Of a stretch of 64,000 nt of DNA, positions 1 to 7,939 are shown one piece after another. Below the pieces are notes generated by a model, which was given only the letters and a program-made list of their open reading frames with translations, ran no database searches and was not told the DNA's origin. This DNA comes from Psychroserpens mesophilus. GTDB lineage: Bacteria > Bacteroidota > Bacteroidia > Flavobacteriales > Flavobacteriaceae. How positions within the stretch are numbered: position 1 is the first letter of the stretch; each line of letters opens with the position of its first letter. A program made the position numbers and the translations under genes. The stretch covers positions 186,001 through 250,000 of the forward strand of contig NZ_JXJP01000001.1 in assembly GCF_000826645.1 (NCBI RefSeq), read 5' to 3'.

Positions 1-198
1 ATGCAGGATTTAAACAGAACGTTTGTGTCGGTTACTTTAGCTTCAGGACCTGCTGCTGAATTTGATGCATTGGTTATGGATACGTTTTTGCCCATACATT
101 GGCAACTTATGGTCATTTCAGATGATGTTAGAGATTCCGATTTAGATGGTACTCCAGATAATCAAGACGCTGCTCCTTTTAATCCGAACATTCAATAG
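1..198 (+). CDS. C-terminal end of a protein cut by the left edge
   Basis: The frame is open at the first base and ends with TAG at 196-198, so this is probably the tail of a longer protein; the ATG at position 1 may be an internal methionine. The last residues (DSDLDGTPDNQDAAPFNPN) form a short acidic D-x-D-x-D run like the calcium-binding thrombospondin type 3 repeats common in exported Bacteroidota proteins, which suggests a surface or secreted protein. Nothing else identifies it. Confidence 0.55.
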   Translation: MQDLNRTFVSVTLASGPAAEFDALVMDTFLPIHWQLMVISDDVRDSDLDGTPDNQDAAPFNPNIQ

Positions 199-534
199 TG
201 TTACTTATGAACAAGTAATGAACAATATTATTAAGAAATTAAGCATTTCGTCGATAAAAATATACATTTCATCTGATTTATTTTTGTTTGAACATAAAAT
301 AGTAGTATGTTTACAGTCCTTCATAAGCCCCTAAATCACTTATCAAGGTAATTTTATTAATCCATTTTATTATTTAGATGCACTCGTGCGTTTAAAATTC
401 CCTCAGAAGTTTTAAATTTTTGACAGGTATTCCTGTATTTAAGTTAATAATCCATTCTTCCCTCGACTGGCATTTTTTGATGCTGTTTTATTATTGACAA
501 AATAGAATTTTAACAAACCCTAAATATTAAAATT
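199..534. other. Intergenic region, no gene seen
   Basis: About 336 AT-rich bases between the truncated first gene and a small exported protein. I see no convincing coding frame; an open frame across its first part overlaps the end of the preceding gene and lacks family features. A small hairpin (ACAGG-TATT-CCTGT, about 423-436) is present but has no T-tract. No clear TAnnTTTG promoter box is visible before the gene at 535. Confidence 0.5.
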
Positions 535-717
535 ATGAAGACCCTAAAAATTACATTCCTACTGTTAGCTGTAGTATTATTAACTGTTTCTGGAAAGAGC
601 AGTGATACTGTAGTTGACACAAATGAACCTACATTAAACGAGTATCAAAACTATGATTTAATGGCACATAATAAAGCAAAAATAAAGTTGCCTTCGTCTG
701 GTTTTGACAAAAGCTAA
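535..717 (+). CDS. Small exported protein, 60 aa, unknown function
   Basis: The protein starts with a lysine and a hydrophobic stretch (residues 4-20, ending near VSG) that looks like a signal peptide, followed by about 40 polar residues with many Asp, Asn and Lys. No lipobox cysteine and no known domain are visible. It stands alone, is followed 22 bases later by a strong intrinsic terminator, and is therefore likely a single-gene transcript. I do not recognise the family; the signal peptide and the terminator are the main reasons to call it real. Confidence 0.55.
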   Translation: MKTLKITFLLLAVVLLTVSGKSSDTVVDTNEPTLNEYQNYDLMAHNKAKIKLPSSGFDKS

Positions 718-739
718 ATCATTTTTAAATAATATATTT

Positions 740-775
740 AAGCTCTTACTTATATAGGTAAGAGCTTTTTTGTTT
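740..775 (+). terminator. Intrinsic terminator after the 60-aa exported protein
   Basis: Perfect 10-bp stem (AAGCTCTTAC at 740-749 with GTAAGAGCTT at 758-767), 8-base loop, then a run of T. It separates the small protein from the sensor kinase. Confidence 0.9.
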
Positions 776-822
776 GTTTTATTGCGAAACTATAATAAAG
801 TATAAAATAAAATATTCTAAAT

Positions 823-2886
823 TTGGTAGCAACATTGATAAATCAATCTATTTTGCGACATTTTGTTCTTCTTTTAATTTTATGCACTAGTCTTTCGACA
901 ATCTATTCTCAGAATATTACAAAAGATAAGGAATTAGACAGTATTATCAAGTTAAGACAACTTTCTTCAGATCAAACACTTCCATTAGAAAAACGATTAT
1001 CTTATGCTCAAAGAGCAAGTAACTTATCTCAAAAAATTAATATAGATTCTACGATTTTAATCAGTAATAAAAATCTATCGTTTTTTCATCTCATAATGAA
1101 TAATCTTGATCTTTATAGAAACATCAATATTGATAATCTTAAACTCGCAAAAAAAGTAAATGATTCTTTAGCAATAGCTAATGTCTATCACAATTTAGGT
1201 TATTATCACCATGCAAATCAACAAAATGACAGTGCTTATTATTATTATTCAAACGCATTAGAATTATATGATAAATTAAATCAAGAACGAAACGTATCAT
1301 CCGTTTTAATAAATGTTGCTAGCATTCAACAAGTAGAAAATGATTTTATTGGTGCAGAAGATAATGCCATTAAAGCAATAGAAGTTTTACAAAAATTGCC
1401 TAAATCGGAAAGTGTTTCAGATGATTTGTGGATTCTTTATAATTTATTAGGTATAAATTCATTAAATCTTAAGCTCTATAATAAATCACTCGAATATCAT
1501 AATGAAGCTTTAAGGATTAGTCGTGATATGAATTCAGGTAAATTCAATGAATTGTATTCTAGTAATAATTTAGCCTACGTTTACAGAGAATTAGGAGATT
1601 TAGATAAGGCCATTAGTTTGTATTCTAATCTGATGGAAACGGAAAACCTATTCGTAGATGATCCTTCATTTTATGCATTAATACTTGAAAATATAGCATA
1701 TACAAGATTTTTAAATGGTGATAAAAACTTGGAAGATATTGAATCCCTATTTAACAGAGCTTATCAAATTAGTGACAGTATTGATGATCCCATTACTAAG
1801 GTTGGTGTAACAGTTAGTATGTCTAAGTTTTACAGAGATCTTGGAAGAAGAACAGATGCTCTAAAATATGCTAACGAGACGTATTTGACTTCAAAACATA
1901 TAGAATCAAATGACATCTTACTGGAGTCTCTAATGATTTTATCTGAATTAAAAGAAGGTGATGAAGGTAAAGCTTATCTTAATGAACACATAAAACTAAG
2001 TGATAGTTTACTCAATGTTGAGCGTAATGTTCGTAATAAATTTGCTAGGATAGAATTTGAAACCGATAAAATTGAGGAAGAAAACGAACGTATCTCTCAA
2101 CAAAGAATGTGGTTAATGATTGTGTCTGCTGTATTACTAGTGACACTTTTTTTATTATATATTATTATTACGCAACGTGCCAGAAACAAAGAGCTTCAGT
2201 TTGAAAAAGACCAACAGAAGGCTAATGAAGAAATCTATAACCTCATGTTATCACAACAAGATAAGGTAGATGAAGCCAGAGCAAATGAGAAAAAACGAAT
2301 TTCTCAAGAAATGCATGATGGCATACTCGGACGTTTATTTGGAACTCGTCTTAGTCTCGATAGTTTAAATTTTTCAGAAGGTAAAGAAGCCATTCAAAAT
2401 AGGTCTAATTATATCAACGAATTAAAGACTATTGAAGATGACATTCGTAAAATTTCTCATGATCTGAATACCGATTTCGTTGCAGGATCTGGATTTATGG
2501 ATATTGTTTCAGAATTGATTGAAAAACAAACCAAAGCCTATCAGCTCAAATTTAAATTTGATTATACAGATGATGTGATTTGGGAAAGTGTTTCTAATAA
2601 AAATAAAATTAATATTTATCGAATTATTCAAGAGTCACTCCAAAACATTTACAAGCATGCCAATGCTGAAACGGTTAAAATTAGTTTCCATCTAAAAAAT
2701 GATGTAATTTTATTATCAATCACTGACGATGGAAAAGGGTTTGATGTTAATAAGAGTAAAAAAGGAATAGGAATTAAAAATATCAATGCCAGAGTTAGTG
2801 ACTTAGAAGGCACTGTAGAATTTGTTTCAGAAATACATAAAGGCACAACGATTAACCTAAAAATACCTTATAAAACCAACTCATAA
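823..2886 (+). CDS. TPR-containing sensor histidine kinase (HisKA_3 type)
   Basis: Membrane sensor kinase, 687 aa. In order: signal peptide (about 8-29, ending IYSQ), tetratricopeptide-like helical repeats over about 60-400 facing the periplasm, a transmembrane helix at about 429-451, a short coiled coil, a dimerisation/phosphoacceptor segment with the motif KKRISQEMHDG (His498), and a HATPase_c domain from about 599 with N-box QESLQNIYKHAN and G-boxes DDGKGF and GIGIKN. This is the NarL/DesK class of kinase, which pairs with regulators carrying a C-terminal helix-turn-helix. The stop overlaps the next start (TAATG), so the pair is an operon. The start is a TTG; no in-frame ATG lies early enough to keep the signal peptide, so a TTG (823, 835 or 853) must be used. 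The ligand is unknown. Confidence 0.9.
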   Translation: MVATLINQSILRHFVLLLILCTSLSTIYSQNITKDKELDSIIKLRQLSSDQTLPLEKRLSYAQRASNLSQKINIDSTILISNKNLSFFHLIMNNLDLYRNINIDNLKLAKKVNDSLAIANVYHNLGYYHHANQQNDSAYYYYSNALELYDKLNQERNVSSVLINVASIQQVENDFIGAEDNAIKAIEVLQKLPKSESVSDDLWILYNLLGINSLNLKLYNKSLEYHNEALRISRDMNSGKFNELYSSNNLAYVYRELGDLDKAISLYSNLMETENLFVDDPSFYALILENIAYTRFLNGDKNLEDIESLFNRAYQISDSIDDPITKVGVTVSMSKFYRDLGRRTDALKYANETYLTSKHIESNDILLESLMILSELKEGDEGKAYLNEHIKLSDSLLNVERNVRNKFARIEFETDKIEEENERISQQRMWLMIVSAVLLVTLFLLYIIITQRARNKELQFEKDQQKANEEIYNLMLSQQDKVDEARANEKKRISQEMHDGILGRLFGTRLSLDSLNFSEGKEAIQNRSNYINELKTIEDDIRKISHDLNTDFVAGSGFMDIVSELIEKQTKAYQLKFKFDYTDDVIWESVSNKNKINIYRIIQESLQNIYKHANAETVKISFHLKNDVILLSITDDGKGFDVNKSKKGIGIKNINARVSDLEGTVEFVSEIHKGTTINLKIPYKTNS

Positions 2887-3554
2887 TGCAGCATATTCAT
2901 ATTTTAATGGTTGATGATCATCCGATTATAATTGAAGGGTATCAAAATACTTTAATGGCTACTAAAAAAGACAATCAAACTTTGGTGATTGATACCGCAA
3001 ATACTTGTGATGCGGCCAATTTATTAATGGAACGAGCTGCTGACGAACGACCTTATGACGTTTGTTTCTTTGACATTAGTCTGCCGCCTTCTTCTGATGG
3101 TAAAATTACTTCGGGTGAAGATTTAGCAAAAATTGCAAAAACTATATTGCCTAATGCTAAAATTATTATTCTTACGATGTTTAACGAATCTTATCGCATT
3201 CATAGTATCGTAAAAGAAATTAATCCAGATGGTTTTCTAATTAAAAGTGATTTGACTTCAAGTGAATTGGCAGAAGCCTTTCATCATATATTGATTGATC
3301 CACCATATTATAGTAGCACAGTAACCAACTTTTTAAATAAATCGGTGATTAATGAAATTTATGTCGATGAAGTCAACCGAAAAATTCTACATCTTTTAGC
3401 TCAAGGCATGAAAACCAGAAGTCTTCCGGAGCATATTAATTTGTCTATGAGTGCCATAGAAAAACGAAAAAAGCAACTCAAATTATTATTTTCTATAGAA
3501 GACGGAAAAGATGAATCTTTGATTCAAGAGGCTCGAAAAAAAGGATTTCTATAA
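2886..3554 (+). CDS. Response regulator with C-terminal helix-turn-helix
   Basis: Partner of the preceding kinase, 222 aa. The N-terminal receiver has the acidic pair Asp10/Asp11 (MVDDHP), the phosphoacceptor Asp63 in VCFFDISLP and the conserved lysine in LIKSD. Residues from about 165 onward (ILHLLAQGMKTRSLPEHINLSMSAIEKRKKQL) form a LuxR/NarL-like DNA-binding region in which the usual T-x-K-E-I-A core is changed. Directly downstream lies a 22-bp direct repeat with a hairpin just before a promoter (3624-3690), which may be its binding site. This last link is inferred from position only. Confidence 0.9.
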   Translation: MQHIHILMVDDHPIIIEGYQNTLMATKKDNQTLVIDTANTCDAANLLMERAADERPYDVCFFDISLPPSSDGKITSGEDLAKIAKTILPNAKIIILTMFNESYRIHSIVKEINPDGFLIKSDLTSSELAEAFHHILIDPPYYSSTVTNFLNKSVINEIYVDEVNRKILHLLAQGMKTRSLPEHINLSMSAIEKRKKQLKLLFSIEDGKDESLIQEARKKGFL

Positions 3555-3623
3555 TAAAACTAGATTATTTTACTGTTTTAACATTAAAATAGACGACTTC
3601 AAAGCCTTGTCAATACTAGAAAC

Positions 3624-3660
3624 TACGGTTTTTCCACATCAAGTTTACGGTTTTTCCGTA
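3624..3660 (+). promoter_or_regulatory. Direct repeat and inverted repeat, possible response-regulator operator
   Basis: TACGGTTTTTCC occurs at 3624-3635 and again at 3646-3657, a 22-bp period. The second copy continues to CCGTA so that it also forms a small palindrome (TTACGG-TTTTT-CCGTAA, 3645-3661). It ends 22 bases before a TAnnTTTG promoter box at 3683. A repeated site at helical spacing immediately before a promoter and beside a regulator gene is a reasonable operator candidate. Confidence 0.55.
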
Positions 3661-3682
3661 ACTAAAAGTGATTATCTAAACT

Positions 3683-3690
3683 TATATTTG
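3683..3690 (+). promoter_or_regulatory. Predicted -7 box (TATATTTG) of a short transcript
   Basis: Exact match to the Bacteroidota -7 consensus TAnnTTTG. The next feature downstream on this strand is the terminator at 3750; no plus-strand gene begins until 4562. Confidence 0.55.
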
Positions 3691-3696
3691 AAATGT

Positions 3697-3785
3697 CAAC
3701 AGAATTAATTAATCCCTCTAAGTAATTTGTTGAATTAATAGCAAAGAAAAAAACCTAACAGCTTCATAAGTTGTTAGGTTTTATC
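3697..3785 (+). ncRNA. Candidate small RNA of about 90 nt between promoter and terminator
   Basis: Interval between the predicted -7 box at 3683-3690 and the hairpin terminator at 3750-3782. It contains only a 10-codon open frame (ATG at 3693, likely at or before the transcript start), so a non-coding RNA is more likely than a protein. The start is estimated as about 7 bases after the -7 box. No family match is claimed. Confidence 0.35.
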
Positions 3786-3786
3786 T
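3750..3786. terminator. Bidirectional intrinsic terminator
   Basis: 15-bp stem with one G-T wobble (AAAACCTAACAGCTT at 3750-3764 with AAGTTGTTAGGTTTT at 3768-3782) and a 3-base loop. T-rich on the plus strand after the stem and A-rich before it, so it can stop transcripts from both directions, including the minus-strand gene ending at 3802. Confidence 0.85.
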
Positions 3787-3801
3787 TTTATACGTTTTTA
3801 G

Positions 3802-4299
3802 TTAAAATAAAACCTCCTGATATTCAACAACTTTTACAATAAATAGACCTAAAAACACAAGTGCCACCATAAATTTTATAAAGGTAGATGCTAGAAAACC
3901 CAAAAAGGAACCAAAAGCAGCTTTAAGTGCTTTATCAAATTCACTCTTATTTAAAAGCTCACCTATTAAAGCACCAACGAATGGTCCAATTATGATACCT
4001 CCTGGAATTGGTGCCAGTAATCCTACAATCAAACCAATTGAGGTTCCAATCATGCCAGCTCTACTGCCTCCAAAGCGTTTTGTTCCAATTGCAGGAATGA
4101 TATAATCGAGAATCCATATGGTAATGGCTACAAAAAGTGTTAGGCCTAAAAAAGTCCAGTTCATTGGGACAACATCAGTAAGATGAAAAATGAGCAAACC
4201 AACCCAACTGGTTAAAGGACCTGGTAAAACGGGTAAAAAACTTCCAATGAGTCCTAAAATCATTAAAAGGGCTGATAGAATGATTAGAAAAATATCCAC
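3802..4299 (-). CDS. DUF456 family membrane protein
   Basis: 165-aa integral membrane protein with about four to five hydrophobic segments. The N-terminal pattern LGLIGSFLPVLPGPLTSWVGL and the glycine-rich central part (GTSIGLIVGLLAPIPGGIIIGPFVGALIGELL) are typical of DUF456. The function of the family is not known. Single gene on the minus strand, ending just before a bidirectional terminator. The 262 bases between it and the next plus-strand gene show no coding frame; TACTTTTC near 4535 is a 7/8 match to a -7 box for the gene at 4562. Confidence 0.85.
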   Translation of the reverse strand: MDIFLIILSALLMILGLIGSFLPVLPGPLTSWVGLLIFHLTDVVPMNWTFLGLTLFVAITIWILDYIIPAIGTKRFGGSRAGMIGTSIGLIVGLLAPIPGGIIIGPFVGALIGELLNKSEFDKALKAAFGSFLGFLASTFIKFMVALVFLGLFIVKVVEYQEVLF

Positions 4300-4561
4300 T
4301 TTATTGTATTAAAATTCAATTTATTAGACGATAATAGCGTTGATTTGTTACAAATTTTAAATGATGGTTTAAAGCTTTAAAACAAAACATGACGGTCATC
4401 AAGGTCAGTCAAGAATTTATAATTAACAAGTTCTTATGACCTCTCAAAGGATTTCTAAACCTGAGCTTTAATTATTAGAATAAAAAAAAATTATTAGGGA
4501 ACATGTGTAAACCACCATAATATCTAAAAAAATTGTACTTTTCGCTTTCAGTTCAACCAAC

Positions 4562-5038
4562 ATGAAGCGCATTTTTATCTTCTTAGTGTTCATCAACGTG
4601 ATGTCTTGTGATTACTTCAACAAGAAAAAGGTATATTCTGAAGACTTATTAGAAAATGAATTGGAAATGTTCACATGGAATGAAGTGGATGAGTATCCAA
4701 CATTTTCATCTTGTGACTCAACGACAGGAAAAGAAAATAAAAAACAGTGTTTTGAAAACACCTTAAGAGATATTTTGAACACTAATTTATCTCAATATCA
4801 CATCATCGTTTCTGAAGCTATTGAAGATACCGTTCAATTAAAAATTACGATTGATAAAGAAGGTAATTTTTCTATTAATTCGATTGAAAGCGATCCATTG
4901 ACCAAACAGGAAATTCCTCAGTTAGATAGTTTGTTGCGTCGAAGTTTAGATTCTTTACCCAAAATATTTCCAGCAATAAAAAGGAGTCAGCAAGTCACGA
5001 CTCAGTTTAGCTTACCTGTGATTATTAAAATTGAATAA
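4562..5038 (+). CDS. Lipoprotein with TonB-C-like domain
   Basis: 158 aa. Lipoprotein signal with Cys16 (INVMSC). The mature part has the pattern EYPTFSSCDS...KKQCFENTLRDIL and then a beta-alpha-beta region (VQLKITIDKEGNFSINSI), the arrangement seen in many small Flavobacteriaceae proteins that resemble the C-terminal domain of TonB ('energy transducer TonB' in annotations). It lacks the Pro-rich spacer and N-terminal anchor of a true TonB, so an energy-transducing role is doubtful. Two cysteines (SSC and QCF) may form a disulfide. Confidence 0.6.
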   Translation: MKRIFIFLVFINVMSCDYFNKKKVYSEDLLENELEMFTWNEVDEYPTFSSCDSTTGKENKKQCFENTLRDILNTNLSQYHIIVSEAIEDTVQLKITIDKEGNFSINSIESDPLTKQEIPQLDSLLRRSLDSLPKIFPAIKRSQQVTTQFSLPVIIKIE

Positions 5039-5058
5039 AAATTTGTTTTAATATGTTT

Positions 5059-5098
5059 GTCATTTCAACAGAGCGAAGTATGAGCGACGAGAAATCTC
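5059..5098. repeat. Dispersed REP-like intergenic repeat, copy 1
   Basis: GTCATTTCAACAGAGCGAAG...GAGCGACGAGAAATCT resembles the GTCATTTCGA...GAGAAATCT repeats scattered between genes in many Flavobacteriaceae. Related copies are at 13223-13258 and, as a variant, inside hemW at 11601-11620. Confidence 0.6.
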
Positions 5099-5151
5099 TA
5101 TTTAAATTATAAAATATTCTTCATTTCACTCTGAATGGCACACAAAGTAAA

Positions 5152-5889
5152 CTAAAATCGAATAGCCAATTTTTGCATCAACCTTAAAATTTCTACATAG
5201 AGCCAGATAAGTGTAGCTAGAAGTCCCCATGTGGCTAACCATTCTTTAAATTTTGGCGCTTTATTTTTATAACGCTCAATATAGTCAAAGTCTAAAAGAA
5301 GCGCAAAGGAAGCCACCAATGCGGCAATGCAATTAAACACGATTGCAAACCATGATGTTCCCCAAATGTAACTTTTAATCCCAAAGAAATTTAAAATCAT
5401 TGATATTAGATAAACAATCATAATACTTACCGTTGCCGTAATAATTACACTTCTTAATTTCTTAGTAACAACAATAATTCTAGTTTGATATAAAACAAGC
5501 ATCACAAAAAATGTAACGATAGTCACACCAATGGCCTGATAAGGCATATCAGGAAAATGTTTATGAGCATATGCTGAAAATCCACCAAGAAAAATACCCT
5601 TAGCAATGGTGTAAAGTGGAACTAAAAAAGGCGCCCAATGTTGTCGCACTGAAATCACGACACTTATGATAACTGCTGCTAACATGCCTCCAAGAGTAAA
5701 CCATTTTACAGGCATGCCATTTTCATTGAGTTTCCATATATAGGCTGTAATAGCTGCAATAACCAGAATACATAACAATGATTTTATAAAAATTCCAGAA
5801 ACCGTCATTTTTTTGTTGGACTGGTTCTGATTTTCCCAGAAGTATTCTGAAAAGACAGGATTATTGGTTTTGTAGTTAGTTAAGCGCAT
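5152..5889 (-). CDS. Bax inhibitor-1/YccA family membrane protein
   Basis: 245 aa with a polar N-terminus (about 1-28) followed by seven predicted membrane helices. The long hydrophobic succession with the segment QHWAPFLVPLYTIAKGIFLGGFSAYAHKHFPDMPYQAIGVT is characteristic of the bacterial Bax1-I/YccA-like family (putative pH-sensitive calcium leak channels or protease-interacting proteins; exact role in Bacteroidota unknown). Translationally coupled to the upstream outer-membrane gene by a TAATG overlap at 5887-5891. Confidence 0.8.
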   Translation of the reverse strand: MRLTNYKTNNPVFSEYFWENQNQSNKKMTVSGIFIKSLLCILVIAAITAYIWKLNENGMPVKWFTLGGMLAAVIISVVISVRQHWAPFLVPLYTIAKGIFLGGFSAYAHKHFPDMPYQAIGVTIVTFFVMLVLYQTRIIVVTKKLRSVIITATVSIMIVYLISMILNFFGIKSYIWGTSWFAIVFNCIAALVASFALLLDFDYIERYKNKAPKFKEWLATWGLLATLIWLYVEILRLMQKLAIRF

Positions 5890-6761
5890 TACAATTTAAA
5901 CTTGTAGCCAATAGCGAAGTCGGTTGAAAAATTACCTTGATTATCTAAAAACAATGCAAAGAGTTCATTATATGCTAAAGTGATAAAGCTGTTTTTGCTT
6001 AAATTAATATCGGCACCTAAACCAAAAATAAATGGCACATCAAAGGCTGTATCGCTAAATTCCTGAGTGGTAATCATACCATTAGTATTGGTAACAAGAG
6101 TGGCTTTTGAAAAGTTAAGGGTTGCAAATTTCATATTGGCATAAAGGCTAAATGTTTCTTTGTTAATCACTCTAAAACGATAACCTAAAGCTACTTCAGT
6201 AGTTGAATAGTTGATATTTTCTTGCTCAAGTACATGTTTCAATTGCATAAAAACAGCGTGTCTGGAAATGCGTTCGGCTTCTAAAACTTCTAATTCTGCT
6301 CCAAATAAAGGCGTTTTTTCATTATTAGGATTGGTTATAAACGGACTGTTTGTTATTCCACCAAAAAGACCAAGTCTAAATTGAAACTTACTTCGGCTCA
6401 CATTTGTTTGGTAGTTACTGTCTGCTGAAATATTATAAGTGTCAATAAATTCTTTCAAACTGAATAATGTCAAGTTCAGACGTTTTGTTGATAGCGAATT
6501 ATTGGTCAATTGGTTAAGTAAGGTTTTGTATTCCTCCTGAAATTTTCGATCTACTTTAGTGTTTTTGAGCTCTGTAATTGTATTATCTTCAGTCCTCACA
6601 AAATAACGGTATTCGCCATCGATAATATTCCAAAGTAAATCCAGTTGACCTTCGACTTCAGTTTTTAATTCGATTGTTTCTCCATTTACAGTATAGCTTT
6701 CTTGAGCTTGTATAAACGAAACACATAGAACAAAGCATAAAACACAGATTATTTTTTTCAT
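5889..6761 (-). CDS. Exported protein with C-terminal outer-membrane beta-barrel
   Basis: 290 aa. Signal peptide at 1-19 (CVSFIQAQ). Residues 20-115 are a mixed region of unknown fold; from about 128 the alternating hydrophobic/polar pattern and final aromatic-rich strand (FSTDFAIGYKFKL) indicate an eight- to ten-stranded beta-barrel. No family name can be assigned. First gene of a two-gene unit with the Bax-inhibitor-like protein. Confidence 0.65.
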   Translation of the reverse strand: MKKIICVLCFVLCVSFIQAQESYTVNGETIELKTEVEGQLDLLWNIIDGEYRYFVRTEDNTITELKNTKVDRKFQEEYKTLLNQLTNNSLSTKRLNLTLFSLKEFIDTYNISADSNYQTNVSRSKFQFRLGLFGGITNSPFITNPNNEKTPLFGAELEVLEAERISRHAVFMQLKHVLEQENINYSTTEVALGYRFRVINKETFSLYANMKFATLNFSKATLVTNTNGMITTQEFSDTAFDVPFIFGLGADINLSKNSFITLAYNELFALFLDNQGNFSTDFAIGYKFKL

Positions 6762-6814
6762 CAGGACATCAGATTATTATTAATGTAAATCTAACAAAAA
6801 TAAATGAGAAAGTA

Positions 6815-7939
6815 CTATTTCCTGTATGTGCGATCTTTCCATTTATAACCTTTAAATACTGAAATAAATACGACATAAACAGAAAAAATAGGATACAAAA
6901 AACTGGAAAAAAAGAATGATGCCAGATACGATTCCTGATTAAAAAATCGGACTGTTTTGAACAGTAATAAAAAATCGATACAAAACTTTATTATGAAGGT
7001 ATATAACAATGTTTTAATTGAAATGAAATTTGCAAGATATAACAGAGGAGAACATACTAAAAAGCCATTCATTACAAACACCACAATTCCTGTGAGTTTT
7101 CCAAAAAGGCTATTGTAGCTTGATGTTTTGCCTGCCCAGCGTACACGTTGTGATACTAAATTTTTAAAGTCATGCTGAGGTATAGTTTTTACAATAGCGC
7201 TTTCAGACTTTAAATATTGAATCTTATTTGGGTATTTCTGAATAGCCTTTTGTAATAAGAAAATATCATCACCACTTGAAATATTGGAGTTGCCATCAAA
7301 GCCTTCTAATTCAAAAAACAATGTTTTTGTATACGCTAAATTTGCACCATTACATAATATGGGCTTATTAATTCCAAAAGCGCCAATGCTTACACCTTGA
7401 AGACTTAAAAAATCGAGTAATTGAAAGCGTTTCAAAAATGAAGTTGTTGTGTGGTAAGTAACAGGAGCAACGATGAATTTTATGTCGTTTTTTTGAATAA
7501 AATCATCAAAACTGTCTAACCAATATTTCGGTAATTTACAGTCGGCATCTGTGGTGACCATCCAGTCATATTTAGACTGAGAAATCGCTTTTGTTATGGC
7601 ATCTTTTTTTGGTGAATTTGAATGGTGTTCATTGTGTAATATGCTGAAATCAATTTTAGATTTGCTTAATTTACTTCTTATAAGTTTAACTGAATCATCT
7701 TCAGAATCGTCATCAATAAAAAGAATTTCAAATTTGTGTTTCGGATAATTCAACTCTAAGATAGATGCTAATAAATCTGGTAAGGCTTCAGCTTCATTTC
7801 TAAACGGAATGATCATGCTAAAATCAATTTTAGCTTTAACATCTTCAAGAGGAGTTGTTTTTACCTTATCAAAACCATAGGCAAAGCTGCCAATTAAGAG
7901 CAGATATAATAATAGGATGACAATAGTGATGATTAGCAT
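6815..7939 (-). CDS. Membrane-bound GT2 family glycosyltransferase
   Basis: 374 aa. An N-terminal membrane helix, then a GT-A domain: SMIIPFRNEAEALP (nucleotide binding), FIDDDSEDDS, the metal-binding DADC, the acceptor-site motif SGDDIFLL and the QRVRWAGK motif equivalent to the QxxRW of processive synthases. Three C-terminal membrane helices follow. It resembles hopanoid- or lipid-type and cellulose-synthase-like GT2 enzymes; the substrate is unknown. Its start overlaps the preceding gene by 7 bp, so the two form an operon with the LPG-synthase-TM protein, a combination that suggests glycosylation of a membrane lipid. Confidence 0.8.
   Translation of the reverse strand: MLIITIVILLLYLLLIGSFAYGFDKVKTTPLEDVKAKIDFSMIIPFRNEAEALPDLLASILELNYPKHKFEILFIDDDSEDDSVKLIRSKLSKSKIDFSILHNEHHSNSPKKDAITKAISQSKYDWMVTTDADCKLPKYWLDSFDDFIQKNDIKFIVAPVTYHTTTSFLKRFQLLDFLSLQGVSIGAFGINKPILCNGANLAYTKTLFFELEGFDGNSNISSGDDIFLLQKAIQKYPNKIQYLKSESAIVKTIPQHDFKNLVSQRVRWAGKTSSYNSLFGKLTGIVVFVMNGFLVCSPLLYLANFISIKTLLYTFIIKFCIDFLLLFKTVRFFNQESYLASFFFSSFLYPIFSVYVVFISVFKGYKWKDRTYRK

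Noticed and set aside
146-334. Open frame at the left end overlapping the first gene
   Set aside because: Low-complexity hydrophobic translation, overlaps the end of the preceding frame, no family features.
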